Shown here: in pieces, positions 44,658 to 51,943 of the stretch
How positions within the stretch are numbered: the first letter of the stretch is position 1
Layout: each line of letters starts with the position of its first letter
The notes under the pieces: model-generated
Database searches by the model: none
What the model was told of the DNA's origin: nothing
The model's input: the letters and a program-made list of their open reading frames with translations, nothing else
NCBI GenBank assembly: GCA_028288675.1
Contig: JAQBNG010000085.1
Coordinates: forward strand, 1 to 55,928
Length of the DNA: 55,928 nucleotides
Source: Flavisolibacter sp.
GTDB lineage: Bacteria > Bacteroidota > Bacteroidia > Chitinophagales > Chitinophagaceae
Direction of reading: 5' to 3'
Position numbers and translations under genes: made by a program

Positions 44658-44700
44658 TGAATTATGAATGATGAATGTTGAGTTCATAGTTCATAATTCA
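44658..44700 (+). repeat. Self-complementary words in rpsQ-rplN spacer
   Basis: TGAATTATGAA (44658-44668) with TTCATAATTCA (44690-44700), exact 11-bp arms; the whole spacer is GAATGATGAATGTTG-like words. Confidence 0.8.
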
Positions 44701-44718
44701 TGATTCAAAATTAAAAAG

Positions 44719-45087
44719 ATGATCCAGCAAGAATCTCGTTTGGCCGTAGCGGATAACAGTGGTGCTAAAGAAGTGCTTTGTATTCGTGTACTGGGAAACA
44801 GCGGCCAGCGTTATGCCGGTGTAGGTGATAAAATTGTAGTTACTGTAAAAGATGCAATTCCTGCTGGCGGTATCAAAAAAGGTACTGTTGCTAAAGCAGT
44901 GATTGTTAGAACCACAAATAAGTTACGTCGTAAGGATGGTTCTTATATCCGTTTCGATGATAATGCTGTAGTTATCTTAAATGCATCTGACGAGCCAAGA
45001 GGTACCCGTATTTTTGGGCCAGTTGCCCGTGAGCTTCGGGATAAGGGATACATGAAAATTATTTCGTTGGCCCCGGAAGTACTATAA
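44719..45087 (+). CDS. rplN: 50S ribosomal protein L14
   Basis: uL14, 122 residues, at the 30S-50S interface. [20 protein letters not shown] and [17 protein letters not shown] are conserved. Confidence 0.98.
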   Translation: MIQQESRLAVADNSGAKEVLCIRVLGNSGQRYAGVGDKIVVTVKDAIPAGGIKKGTVAKAVIVRTTNKLRRKDGSYIRFDDNAVVILNASDEPRGTRIFGPVARELRDKGYMKIISLAPEVL

Positions 45088-45167
45088 AATATTGGTTAGT
45101 AAACTGGTTAGTTAGTTGATTAGTAATGAGCCGGTGAACGAATCAACTGATCGATAAATCAACGAAA

Positions 45168-45186
45168 TTCCTGGCAGTATCAGGAA
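45168..45186 (+). ncRNA. Hairpin element A upstream of rplX
   Basis: TTCCTG GCAGTAT CAGGAA, a 6-bp stem with 7-nt loop, ending 17 nt before the rplX ATG. The same loop and spacing recur before rplR (47725-47743) with one compensatory stem change. Proposed as an mRNA element; no database match is claimed. Confidence 0.6.
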
Positions 45187-45203
45187 GTAAAACAGAAATA
45201 AAA

Positions 45204-45533
45204 ATGAAGACAAGATTTAAACCTAAGTACAACATCAGAAAAGGCGATCAGGTGGTCGTTATTACTGGTGATGACAAGGATCTGAAAAAACCGCGTCTTG
45301 TAAAAGAGGTTTTAGTAGAAGATGGTAAAGTAATTGTTGAAGGTGCTAATATTATCACCAAACATACTAAGCCTTCTGCACAGAATACTAAAGGTGGTAT
45401 CATTAAGAAAGAAGCGCCAATGCAAATCAGCAATGTTATGTTGTGGGATGGCAAGCAAGCTACCAAAGTGAAGCGTGAAGAAAAAGAAGGTAAAAAAGTT
45501 CGAATATCTAAAAAATCGGGAGGAATCATATAA
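45204..45533 (+). CDS. rplX: 50S ribosomal protein L24
   Basis: uL24, 109 residues, an assembly initiator. [19 protein letters not shown] is the KOW motif. Its stop codon overlaps the rplE start by one base (TAATG), so translation is coupled. The hairpin element 17 nt before its ATG is shared with rplR. Confidence 0.98.
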   Translation: MKTRFKPKYNIRKGDQVVVITGDDKDLKKPRLVKEVLVEDGKVIVEGANIITKHTKPSAQNTKGGIIKKEAPMQISNVMLWDGKQATKVKREEKEGKKVRISKKSGGII

Positions 45534-46105
45534 TGGCAACTACAAATCCTCGGCTACGAACAAAATATAAGGACGAAGTGATACCTGCTTTAATGAAGCG
45601 TTTTTCATATAAAAGCATAATGCAGGCTCCTCGTTTAGAGAAGATCGCAATCAACCGTGGTGTTAATGGCGCGGTGAATGATAAAAAATTGGTGGACATC
45701 GCTTTGGACGAACTAACTACAGTTACTGGTCAAAAGGCAATTGCCACGATGTCTAAGAAAGATATATCCAACTTTAAGCTTCGAAAGAACATGCCCATTG
45801 GTGCAAGAGTTACTTTACGCGGCGAGAAGATGTATGAATTCTTAGATCGTTTGATTGCTGTTGCACTTCCCCGTGTACGTGACTTTAAAGGTGTAAATGA
45901 AAAGTCATTTGATGGTCGCGGTAATTACACGATGGGTGTTACCGAGCAAATCATTTTTCCTGAGATTGATATTGACAAAGTAAGCCGCATTACTGGTATG
46001 GACATAACTTTTGTTACTACCGCTCAAACAGATGAAGAGGCCTACGAGTTATTAAGAGAGTTGGGAATGCCTTTCAGGAACGCAGTGAAAAAAGTAAGTG
46101 AATAA
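45533..46105 (+). CDS. rplE: 50S ribosomal protein L5
   Basis: uL5, 190 residues, binds 5S rRNA and contacts P-site t[23 protein letters not shown] and [19 protein letters not shown] are conserved. Translationally coupled to rplX. Confidence 0.98.
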   Translation: MATTNPRLRTKYKDEVIPALMKRFSYKSIMQAPRLEKIAINRGVNGAVNDKKLVDIALDELTTVTGQKAIATMSKKDISNFKLRKNMPIGARVTLRGEKMYEFLDRLIAVALPRVRDFKGVNEKSFDGRGNYTMGVTEQIIFPEIDIDKVSRITGMDITFVTTAQTDEEAYELLRELGMPFRNAVKKVSE

Positions 46106-46171
46106 TCGGCTTGTGATCTGGTTCAAACTGGTATCATTGATCTAAATAGAAAAAAAATTTAAAATTGAATT

Positions 46172-46441
46172 ATGGCTAAAGAATCAGTAAAGGCCAGGCA
46201 ACGTAAAAGAGAGAAAATGGTAGCTCAATATGCTGAAAAAAGAGATGCATTGAAGGTGGCCGGCGACTGGAAAGCTTTGGATGAAATGCCAAGGAATTCT
46301 TCCAGGGTACGTTTGAAAAACCGTTGCCAGATGACGGGTCGTCCAAGAGGATACAGCCGTTATTTTGGAGTATCGCGTATTGCCTTACGTGATATGGCTT
46401 TAAATGGTACAATACCTGGCTTGAAGAAAGCAAGCTGGTAG
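46172..46441 (+). CDS. rpsN: 30S ribosomal protein S14, zinc-independent type
   Basis: uS14, 89 residues, long C-minus form: only one Cys ([19 protein letters not shown]) and no CxxC zinc knuckle. Confidence 0.97.
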   Translation: MAKESVKARQRKREKMVAQYAEKRDALKVAGDWKALDEMPRNSSRVRLKNRCQMTGRPRGYSRYFGVSRIALRDMALNGTIPGLKKASW

Positions 46442-46443
46442 AA

Positions 46444-46472
46444 ACAATTGGCAACTTGCAATAGGCAATTGT
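46444..46472 (+). repeat. Self-complementary words in rpsN-rpsH spacer
   Basis: ACAATTG and CAATTGT around GCAACTTGCAATAGG; the same GCAATAGGCA word occurs after rpsL. Confidence 0.6.
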
Positions 46473-46513
46473 CAGTAGAAAATAAATTGTAAATAAATAA
46501 ACTTATCCAATTG

Positions 46514-46539
46514 CTCCGAAGAAGTCGGGGTGTAGGAGG
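46514..46539 (+). promoter_or_regulatory. Hairpin and strong Shine-Dalgarno of rpsH
   Basis: CTCCGA/TCGGGG hairpin (46514-46530, one G-T pair) followed by AGGAGG at 46534-46539, 8 nt before the ATG: the only full Shine-Dalgarno at ideal spacing that I found in the operon. Confidence 0.7.
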
Positions 46540-46547
46540 GAAATAAT

Positions 46548-46946
46548 ATGGTAACAGATCCTATTGCAGATTTTTTAACAAGAATTCGTAATGCGCAAAT
46601 GGCTGGACACAGAATCGTTGAGATTCCAGCTTCTAACCTAAAAAAGCGTATGACAGAAATTTTGTACAATCAAGGTTATATTTTAAAGTACAAGTTTGAA
46701 GAGGATAACAAACAAGGCCTGATCAAAATAGCCCTGAAGTATGATGCCGCTACAAAGCAGGCAGCCATCCATAGTTTAGAAAGAGTAAGCCGTCCCGGTT
46801 TGCGTCACTACTCAAAGCCAGCCGATTTTCGTCGTGTGAAAAATGGTTTGGGTATCGCTATCCTTTCTACTTCTAAGGGAGTGTTAACCGATAAAGAAGC
46901 AAAAACACAGAATGTAGGCGGCGAAGTTCTTTGCTACATTTATTAA
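46548..46946 (+). CDS. rpsH: 30S ribosomal protein S8
   Basis: uS8, 132 residues, central domain assembly protein. MVTDPIADFLTRIRNAQMAG and GLGIAILSTSKGVLTDKEA are conserved. S8 is the spc operon repressor in E. coli. Here its ATG has a complete AGGAGG, while other genes of the operon lack one, so this gene may be initiated in a different way. Confidence 0.98.
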   Translation: MVTDPIADFLTRIRNAQMAGHRIVEIPASNLKKRMTEILYNQGYILKYKFEEDNKQGLIKIALKYDAATKQAAIHSLERVSRPGLRHYSKPADFRRVKNGLGIAILSTSKGVLTDKEAKTQNVGGEVLCYIY

Positions 46947-46966
46947 TGTGCAAATGTGACAATTTG

Positions 46967-47070
46967 AAAATTTGAAAATGTTTTCGGATTGTCGTTAAAT
47001 ACTAAAGTTGAATGATAATTTAAGTTCTCTATACGGCAACTGAACACGTTCAACCTAATTTTCAAATTTT
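46967..47070 (+). repeat. Self-complementary words in rpsH-rplF spacer
   Basis: AAAATTTGAAAAT (46967-46979) with ATTTTCAAATTTT (47058-47070), exact 13-bp arms. AATTTCAAATTT words continue up to the rplF ATG. Confidence 0.8.
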
Positions 47071-47092
47071 TTAATTTTCAAATTTCAAATTT

Positions 47093-47647
47093 ATGTCTCG
47101 TATAGGTAAAGCTCCGATATCAGTTCCAGGCGGTGTCACAATTTCTGTAGGCAGCGATAATGTAGTAACTGTAAAAGGACCAAAAGGCGAATTGAAACAA
47201 CCGATTGACCGTGATATTAAGGTGGAGGTAAAAGATGGTCAGATTAATGTTACACGCCCAACAGATCAAATTCGTCACCGTGCCCTGCATGGTTTATCAA
47301 GAGCCCTTGTAGCCAACCTTGTAAAAGGTGTTACAGATGGTTATACAAAAAAGTTGGAGTTGGTAGGTGTAGGTTTTAAAGCAGCTAATACAGGCAATGT
47401 ATTAGACCTTGCTTTAGGCTATTCTCACAACATCATATTCGATATTCCAAAAGAATTAAAACTGGCTACAGAGCAGTTAAAGGGTCAAAACCCTACAATT
47501 ACTTTGGAAGGTAACGACCGCCAGTTAATCGGACAAGTAGCAGCTAAAATTCGCAGCCTGCGTAAACCCGAGCCTTACAAAGGAAAAGGTGTTCGTTACT
47601 CAGGTGAAATTGTTCGTAAGAAAGCTGGTAAAGCGGCAGGTAAGTAA
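47093..47647 (+). CDS. rplF: 50S ribosomal protein L6
   Basis: uL6, 184 residues, near the sarcin-ricin loop and GTPase centre. MSRIGKAPISVPGGVTISV and KPEPYKGKGVRYSGEIVRKK are conserved. Confidence 0.98.
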   Translation: MSRIGKAPISVPGGVTISVGSDNVVTVKGPKGELKQPIDRDIKVEVKDGQINVTRPTDQIRHRALHGLSRALVANLVKGVTDGYTKKLELVGVGFKAANTGNVLDLALGYSHNIIFDIPKELKLATEQLKGQNPTITLEGNDRQLIGQVAAKIRSLRKPEPYKGKGVRYSGEIVRKKAGKAAGK

Positions 47648-47651
47648 ATCG

Positions 47652-47709
47652 TTAATTGGTTAATTAGGTTATTAGGTTTTGAAACCTTTGATCGTAATTA
47701 ACCAATTAC
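47652..47709 (+). repeat. Self-complementary words in rplF-rplR spacer
   Basis: TTAATTGGTTAATTA (47652-47666) with TAATTAACCAATTAC (47695-47709), 14 of 15 pairs, with an inner AGGTTT/AAACCT dyad. Confidence 0.85.
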
Positions 47710-47724
47710 CCAATCAACAAAAAG

Positions 47725-47743
47725 TCCCTGGCAGTATCAGGGA
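47725..47743 (+). ncRNA. Hairpin element B upstream of rplR
   Basis: TCCCTG GCAGTAT CAGGGA, ending 16 nt before the rplR ATG. Partner of element A at 45168-45186: same 7-nt loop, a C-G pair in place of T-A at the fifth stem position. Confidence 0.6.
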
Positions 47744-47759
47744 ACTAAATAAAAGTCAA

Positions 47760-48119
47760 ATGAGAACAAGTGCAAAATTATCACGGAGACAAAACATCCG
47801 TTATCGCATCCGGGCTAAAATTGCCGGTACAGCCCAAAAGCCACGGCTTTCTGTATTTCGTAGCAATACAGAAATTTATTGCCAGCTGATTGATGATGTT
47901 AACAGCGTGACGTTAGCGGCAGCTTCTTCAAAGGAAAAGGACATCAAGGCACAAACTGGAAACAAGGTTGAAAAAAGCAAACTCGTTGGTCAGTCCTTAG
48001 CCCGTAAGGCTAAAGAATTAGGGTTAGAAACCGTGGTTTTTGACCGTGGCGGAAACTTATATCATGGCCGTGTGAAAGCAGTAGCTGACGGTGCAAGAGA
48101 AGGCGGACTAGTATTTTAA
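47760..48119 (+). CDS. rplR: 50S ribosomal protein L18
   Basis: uL18, 119 residues from the ATG at 47760 ([20 protein letters not shown]); the longer frame from 47679 is made of spacer words and hairpin B. Binds 5S r[21 protein letters not shown] and [20 protein letters not shown] are conserved. Confidence 0.97.
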   Translation: MRTSAKLSRRQNIRYRIRAKIAGTAQKPRLSVFRSNTEIYCQLIDDVNSVTLAAASSKEKDIKAQTGNKVEKSKLVGQSLARKAKELGLETVVFDRGGNLYHGRVKAVADGAREGGLVF

Positions 48120-48133
48120 GATTGCAGATTACA

Positions 48134-48197
48134 GATTTTAGATTTTCTAAGGTCTGACTGTAATAAAAGCGAATCTGAAATCAAAAAATCTGAAATC
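48134..48197 (+). repeat. Self-complementary words in rplR-rpsE spacer
   Basis: GATTTTAGATTTT (48134-48146) with AAAATCTGAAATC (48185-48197), 12 of 13 pairs. Confidence 0.75.
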
Positions 48198-48210
48198 GTA
48201 AATCGATATA

Positions 48211-48729
48211 ATGGCAAAAGCAATTTTAAACAGAGTAAAAGCAAACGATCTTGAACTAAAAGATAAGGTGGTTGCTATCAATCGTGTAGTGAAAACTACC
48301 AAAGGTGGCCGTACGTTCTCTTTCTCTGCATTGGTAGTAGTAGGTAATGAAGCCGGCGTGGTAGGTCATGGCTTAGGCAAGGCTAAAGAAGTACAGGAAG
48401 CTATTACAAAAGGTATCGAAGATGCCAAGAAAAATCTCATCAAAGTTCCAGTAATGCACGGAACTATTCCTCACGACCAGTTAGCCAAAGTGGGCGCTGC
48501 TAAAGTACTTATAAAACCAGCTGCACATGGTACGGGTGTAATTGCAGGAGGTTCTATGCGTGCGGTGTTGGAAAGCGCCGGTATTACAGATGTATTGGCG
48601 AAATCATTAGGCTCTGCTAATCCGCATAATGTGGTTAAAGCAACTTTTGAAGCATTGGCACTTTTACGTGAGCCTATTGCTGTCTCTAAAACAAGAAGGG
48701 TTAGTTTAAAAAAAGTATTTAACGGATAA
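48211..48729 (+). CDS. rpsE: 30S ribosomal protein S5
   Basis: uS5, 172 residues, at the mRNA channel with a role in accuracy. [20 protein letters not shown] and [20 protein letters not shown] are conserved. The following spacer is built from CAGTTGGCAGTTGGCAGT words (48736-48768). Confidence 0.98.
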   Translation: MAKAILNRVKANDLELKDKVVAINRVVKTTKGGRTFSFSALVVVGNEAGVVGHGLGKAKEVQEAITKGIEDAKKNLIKVPVMHGTIPHDQLAKVGAAKVLIKPAAHGTGVIAGGSMRAVLESAGITDVLAKSLGSANPHNVVKATFEALALLREPIAVSKTRRVSLKKVFNG

Positions 48730-48819
48730 GAAAACAGTTGACAGTTTGCAGTTGGCAGTTGGCAGTGGGTAACCTTCTGAAATGGTAACAGTAAACCGAA
48801 AACGGTAAACTACTTATAA

Positions 48820-49005
48820 ATGAAAAAGATAAAAGTCACTTTAATAAAAAGCCCTATTGACAGACCTAAGCGTCAGAAATTAACGCTGCAGGCTTTAGGC
48901 TTGAACAAAATGAATGCTACCAGAGAGGTAGAAGCCACTCCACAAATTTTAGGTATGGTTCGCACAGTGGAACATTTGATCGCTGTGGAAGAAGTAAATG
49001 CTTAA
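48820..49005 (+). CDS. rpmD: 50S ribosomal protein L30
   Basis: uL30, 61 residues. MKKIKVTLIKSPIDRPKRQK and LNKMNATREVEATPQILGMV are conserved. Confidence 0.97.
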   Translation: MKKIKVTLIKSPIDRPKRQKLTLQALGLNKMNATREVEATPQILGMVRTVEHLIAVEEVNA

Positions 49006-49022
49006 GAAATTAATAATTAGTA

Positions 49023-49096
49023 ATTAAAAATTAAGGCGAGGATTTAATTATTCATTCTTAATTCTTAATTCATCAAAGCGAGGGGAGATAAACCCC
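49023..49096 (+). repeat. Self-complementary words and hairpin in rpmD-rplO spacer
   Basis: ATTAAAAATTAAG (49023-49035) with CTTAATTCTTAAT (49057-49069), 12 of 13 pairs. Then GGGG AGATAAA CCCC (49082-49096), 20 nt before the rplO ATG; compare the GGGGAGTAAACC hairpin before rplC. Confidence 0.65.
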
Positions 49097-49116
49097 GTAA
49101 GTAAAAATCAAAAAAA

Positions 49117-49566
49117 ATGAAACTACACAATTTACGTCCTGCAAAAGGCGCGGTACACAAAGAAAAAAGATTAGGCCGAGGTGAAGCATCCGGTAAAGGA
49201 GGCACATCTACCAAAGGTAATAAAGGCCAGGAAGCACGTACTGGTTATCAACGCAAACTTGCACACGAAGGTGGTCAAATGCCAATCCAGCGCCGGGTTC
49301 CCAAGCGTGGATTTAAGAATTTTAATCGCATTGAGTATAAAGTATTCAATTTAGGCCAGATTGACCAGTTGGTTGAAAAGTATGGCATCCAGGAATTCTC
49401 CTTGGAAACCCTTTATACAAATGGCTTGATTAGCCAAACTGATCGGGTGAAAATTTTAGGAAACGGAGAGCTCAAAACTAAGTTGACCTTTAAGGTTAAT
49501 GCTATGAGCGACAAAGCAAAGCAGGCCATCGAAACCGCTGGCGGCTCAATAGAGAAAGTGAAGTAA
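49117..49566 (+). CDS. rplO: 50S ribosomal protein L15
   Basis: uL15, 149 residues. KRLGRGEASGKGGTSTKGNK and GQMPIQRRVPKRGFKNFNR are conserved. Last ribosomal protein gene of the operon. A terminator follows directly. Confidence 0.98.
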   Translation: MKLHNLRPAKGAVHKEKRLGRGEASGKGGTSTKGNKGQEARTGYQRKLAHEGGQMPIQRRVPKRGFKNFNRIEYKVFNLGQIDQLVEKYGIQEFSLETLYTNGLISQTDRVKILGNGELKTKLTFKVNAMSDKAKQAIETAGGSIEKVK

Positions 49567-49583
49567 TTTTCCTTAAATTGCAA

Positions 49584-49607
49584 GGCGCATTCAGTGCGTC
49601 TTTTTTT
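49584..49607 (+). terminator. Intrinsic terminator between rplO and secY
   Basis: GGCGCA (49584-49589), loop TTCAG, TGCGTC (49595-49600, one G-T pair) and seven T. It would cut secY off from most operon transcripts. Confidence 0.75.
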
Positions 49608-49628
49608 GTTACAAACTAATTTTCCCTC

Positions 49629-50972
49629 GTGAAGAATTTAATCAAGAACTTAAAGAATATCTGGAGTATAGAGGAGTTGCGAAGCAAAATTCTTTTTACC
49701 CTTCTTCTTTTATTCATTTACCGCTTAGGAACATTTATTGTTTTGCCTGGTATAGATCCTGAAGGGTTATCTGCTCTTAATGACCAGACGAACAGCAATG
49801 GTATCCTTGGACTCATCAATACATTTGCTGGTGGTGCTTTTTCGCAGGCATCCATTTTTGCGTTAGGTATCATGCCTTATATCTCTGCTTCCATCTTTAT
49901 TCAATTGATGACTGTATTGGTTCCTCAGTTTCAAAAGATGCAGAAAGAAGGTGAAAGCGGCCGTAAAAAAATCAACCAGTGGACACGCTACCTCACTATA
50001 GCAGTTACTGTTGTTCAGGCTTCTGCTTATGTAGCTTACCTGCGCCAGATCACTCAACAGAGTGGGGGCATCTTACCCGGTTATGTTGATTTCTTCTGGT
50101 TATCAACCGTAGTCGTGCTTACAGCGGGAACCATGTTTGTCATGTGGATGGGAGAGAAGATCACCGACAAAGGATTAGGTAATGGTACTTCCCTTATCAT
50201 CATGGTTGGTATTCTTGCTCGTCTGCCACAAGCCTTTATGCAGGAGTTAGGAAGTAAGTCTACACGCAGTGGCCAAATACTGATCTTCATCGTAGAAATT
50301 GCTATCCTGATTGCAATTATTATGGGTTGTATTTTGTTGGTACAGGGAGTTAGAAAAATACCAGTGAACTATGCCAAGCAAATTGTTGGCAACAGGCAGT
50401 TCGGTGGTGCAAGACAATTCTTACCAATTAAAGTAAACAGCGCAGGTGTAATGCCAATCATTTTTGCACAAGCTGTATTGTTTTTGCCGACTTTGTTTAA
50501 CCTAACAGGAACACAAACGGGGCAAGGTATATCAGCTGTGTTCCAGGACCACTCTAATATTTACTACATGCTGGTCTATGCTGTAGTAGTAATTGGATTT
50601 ACATTCCTGTATACTGCCTTAATATTTAATCCTAAACAAATTGCCGACAATCTAAAGCAGAATAACGGGTTTATTCCGGGAGTAAAGCCTGGTCAGCCTA
50701 CCGCTGATTATATCGGTGGTATCATGGATAGAATTACATTGCCAGGCGCTTTTCTTTTGGCCTTTGTAGGTATTCTCCCGGGTATTGCACAGCGTCTCGG
50801 TGTACAGCCAAGTTTCTCAACATTCTTTGGCGGAACGTCATTGCTGATTATGGTTGGTGTTATCCTGGATACGCTGCAGCAAATTGAAACACAATTGTTG
50901 ATGCGCCAATACGATGGTTTGATGAAAAGCGGACGTATTCAAGGCAGAACTGTAACACAGGCATCATACTAA
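49629..50972 (+). CDS. secY: Preprotein translocase subunit SecY
   Basis: The 447-residue channel subunit of the Sec translocon, ten membrane segments. It starts with GTG (KNLIKNLKNIWSIEELR). The plug region is FAGGAFSQASIFALGIMPYI. The cytoplasmic loop before segment 9 has NPKQIADNLKQNNGFIPGVK. TGG-like ends are normal. It lies between two intrinsic terminators, suggesting partial uncoupling from the ribosomal genes. A weak TAATTTTC lies 11 nt before the GTG. Confidence 0.97.
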   Translation: MKNLIKNLKNIWSIEELRSKILFTLLLLFIYRLGTFIVLPGIDPEGLSALNDQTNSNGILGLINTFAGGAFSQASIFALGIMPYISASIFIQLMTVLVPQFQKMQKEGESGRKKINQWTRYLTIAVTVVQASAYVAYLRQITQQSGGILPGYVDFFWLSTVVVLTAGTMFVMWMGEKITDKGLGNGTSLIIMVGILARLPQAFMQELGSKSTRSGQILIFIVEIAILIAIIMGCILLVQGVRKIPVNYAKQIVGNRQFGGARQFLPIKVNSAGVMPIIFAQAVLFLPTLFNLTGTQTGQGISAVFQDHSNIYYMLVYAVVVIGFTFLYTALIFNPKQIADNLKQNNGFIPGVKPGQPTADYIGGIMDRITLPGAFLLAFVGILPGIAQRLGVQPSFSTFFGGTSLLIMVGVILDTLQQIETQLLMRQYDGLMKSGRIQGRTVTQASY

Positions 50973-51027
50973 ATACTAAGTTAGAAGTACGAGGTACGAA
51001 AGAATTGAATTGAATTATAACAACTGA

Positions 51028-51058
51028 AACCTGGTGAGAATACTTACCAGGTTTTTTT
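51028..51058 (+). terminator. Intrinsic terminator of secY
   Basis: AACCTGGT (51028-51035) with ACCAGGTT (51046-51053) and a T tract. Confidence 0.9.
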
Positions 51059-51107
51059 ATCAGTAGGGCGTGCAATTAGCATATCCTTTTGGATGAATGT
51101 AGAAACT

Positions 51108-51908
51108 ATGATTTATTATAAAACAGAAGAGCAAATAGAAACAATGCGGCATAGTGCTTTGCTGGTCAGCGGCACACTCGCCGAAGTAGCAAAGATTTTA
51201 AAGCCAGGGTTGAAAACAATAGATATTGATCGCTTAATTGGAAGCATCATTAAAGACCACGGGGGCATTCCCTCATTTTTGAATTTTCATGGCTACCCTT
51301 TCAACTCCTGCATCTCGGTGAATGACGTAGTAGTGCATGGCTTTCCGAATAAAGAAGAATTGAAGGAAGGTGATATTGTTTCCATTGACATTGGCGTTTT
51401 TAAAAATGGCTATCATGGCGATCATGCCTATACGTTCATGATAGGAAAACCCTCTGACGAAATAGTGAAGTTGGTGAAAATTACCAAAGAATCTTTATAC
51501 AAAGGCATTGAAAAGGCAGTAGCCGGGAACCGTATTGGCGATGTGGCTTTTGCTATTCAGGAGCACACGGAAAAAAAGAATGGTTATGGTGTGGTGAGAG
51601 AGTTAGTAGGGCACGGTTTAGGCAAAAGCATGCACGAAGACCCGCAGGTTCCCAACTACGGTAAGCGGGGTTCTGGTACGGTGATGAAAGAAGGTTTGGT
51701 AATTGCAATTGAGCCAATGATCAACATGGGAAAGAAGGAAGTGTATACCGAAGATGATGGCTGGACAGTGCGCACAAAAGACGGCAAGCCTTCTGTACAC
51801 TTTGAACATGATGTATGTATAAGAAAAGGCAAGGCTGATGTACTTTCTAACTATTCTGAAATAGAAAAAGCAGAAAAGGAAAATCAGGCTTTGTTTTCAG
51901 ATTATTAG
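51108..51908 (+). CDS. map: Methionine aminopeptidase type I
   Basis: Removes N-terminal Met from new proteins. I start at the ATG at 51108 (MIYYKTEEQIETMRHSALLV, 266 residues); an ATG at 51093 adds five residues. Metal ligands are seen in DIGVFKNGYHGDHAYTF, HGLGKSMHEDPQVPNY, AIEPMIN and HFEHDVCI. In Bacteroidota, map after secY is usual, but infA, rpmJ, rpsM, rpsK, rpsD, rpoA and rplQ, which normally follow, are not here. Confidence 0.96.
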   Translation: MIYYKTEEQIETMRHSALLVSGTLAEVAKILKPGLKTIDIDRLIGSIIKDHGGIPSFLNFHGYPFNSCISVNDVVVHGFPNKEELKEGDIVSIDIGVFKNGYHGDHAYTFMIGKPSDEIVKLVKITKESLYKGIEKAVAGNRIGDVAFAIQEHTEKKNGYGVVRELVGHGLGKSMHEDPQVPNYGKRGSGTVMKEGLVIAIEPMINMGKKEVYTEDDGWTVRTKDGKPSVHFEHDVCIRKGKADVLSNYSEIEKAEKENQALFSDY

Positions 51909-51910
51909 TG

Positions 51911-51939
51911 TAAGCCCTCAGTCGAGGGCTTAATTTTTT
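51911..51939 (+). terminator. Intrinsic terminator of map
   Basis: TAAGCCCTC AGTC GAGGGCTTA (51911-51932) then ATTTTTT. Confidence 0.9.
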
Positions 51940-51943
51940 ACTG

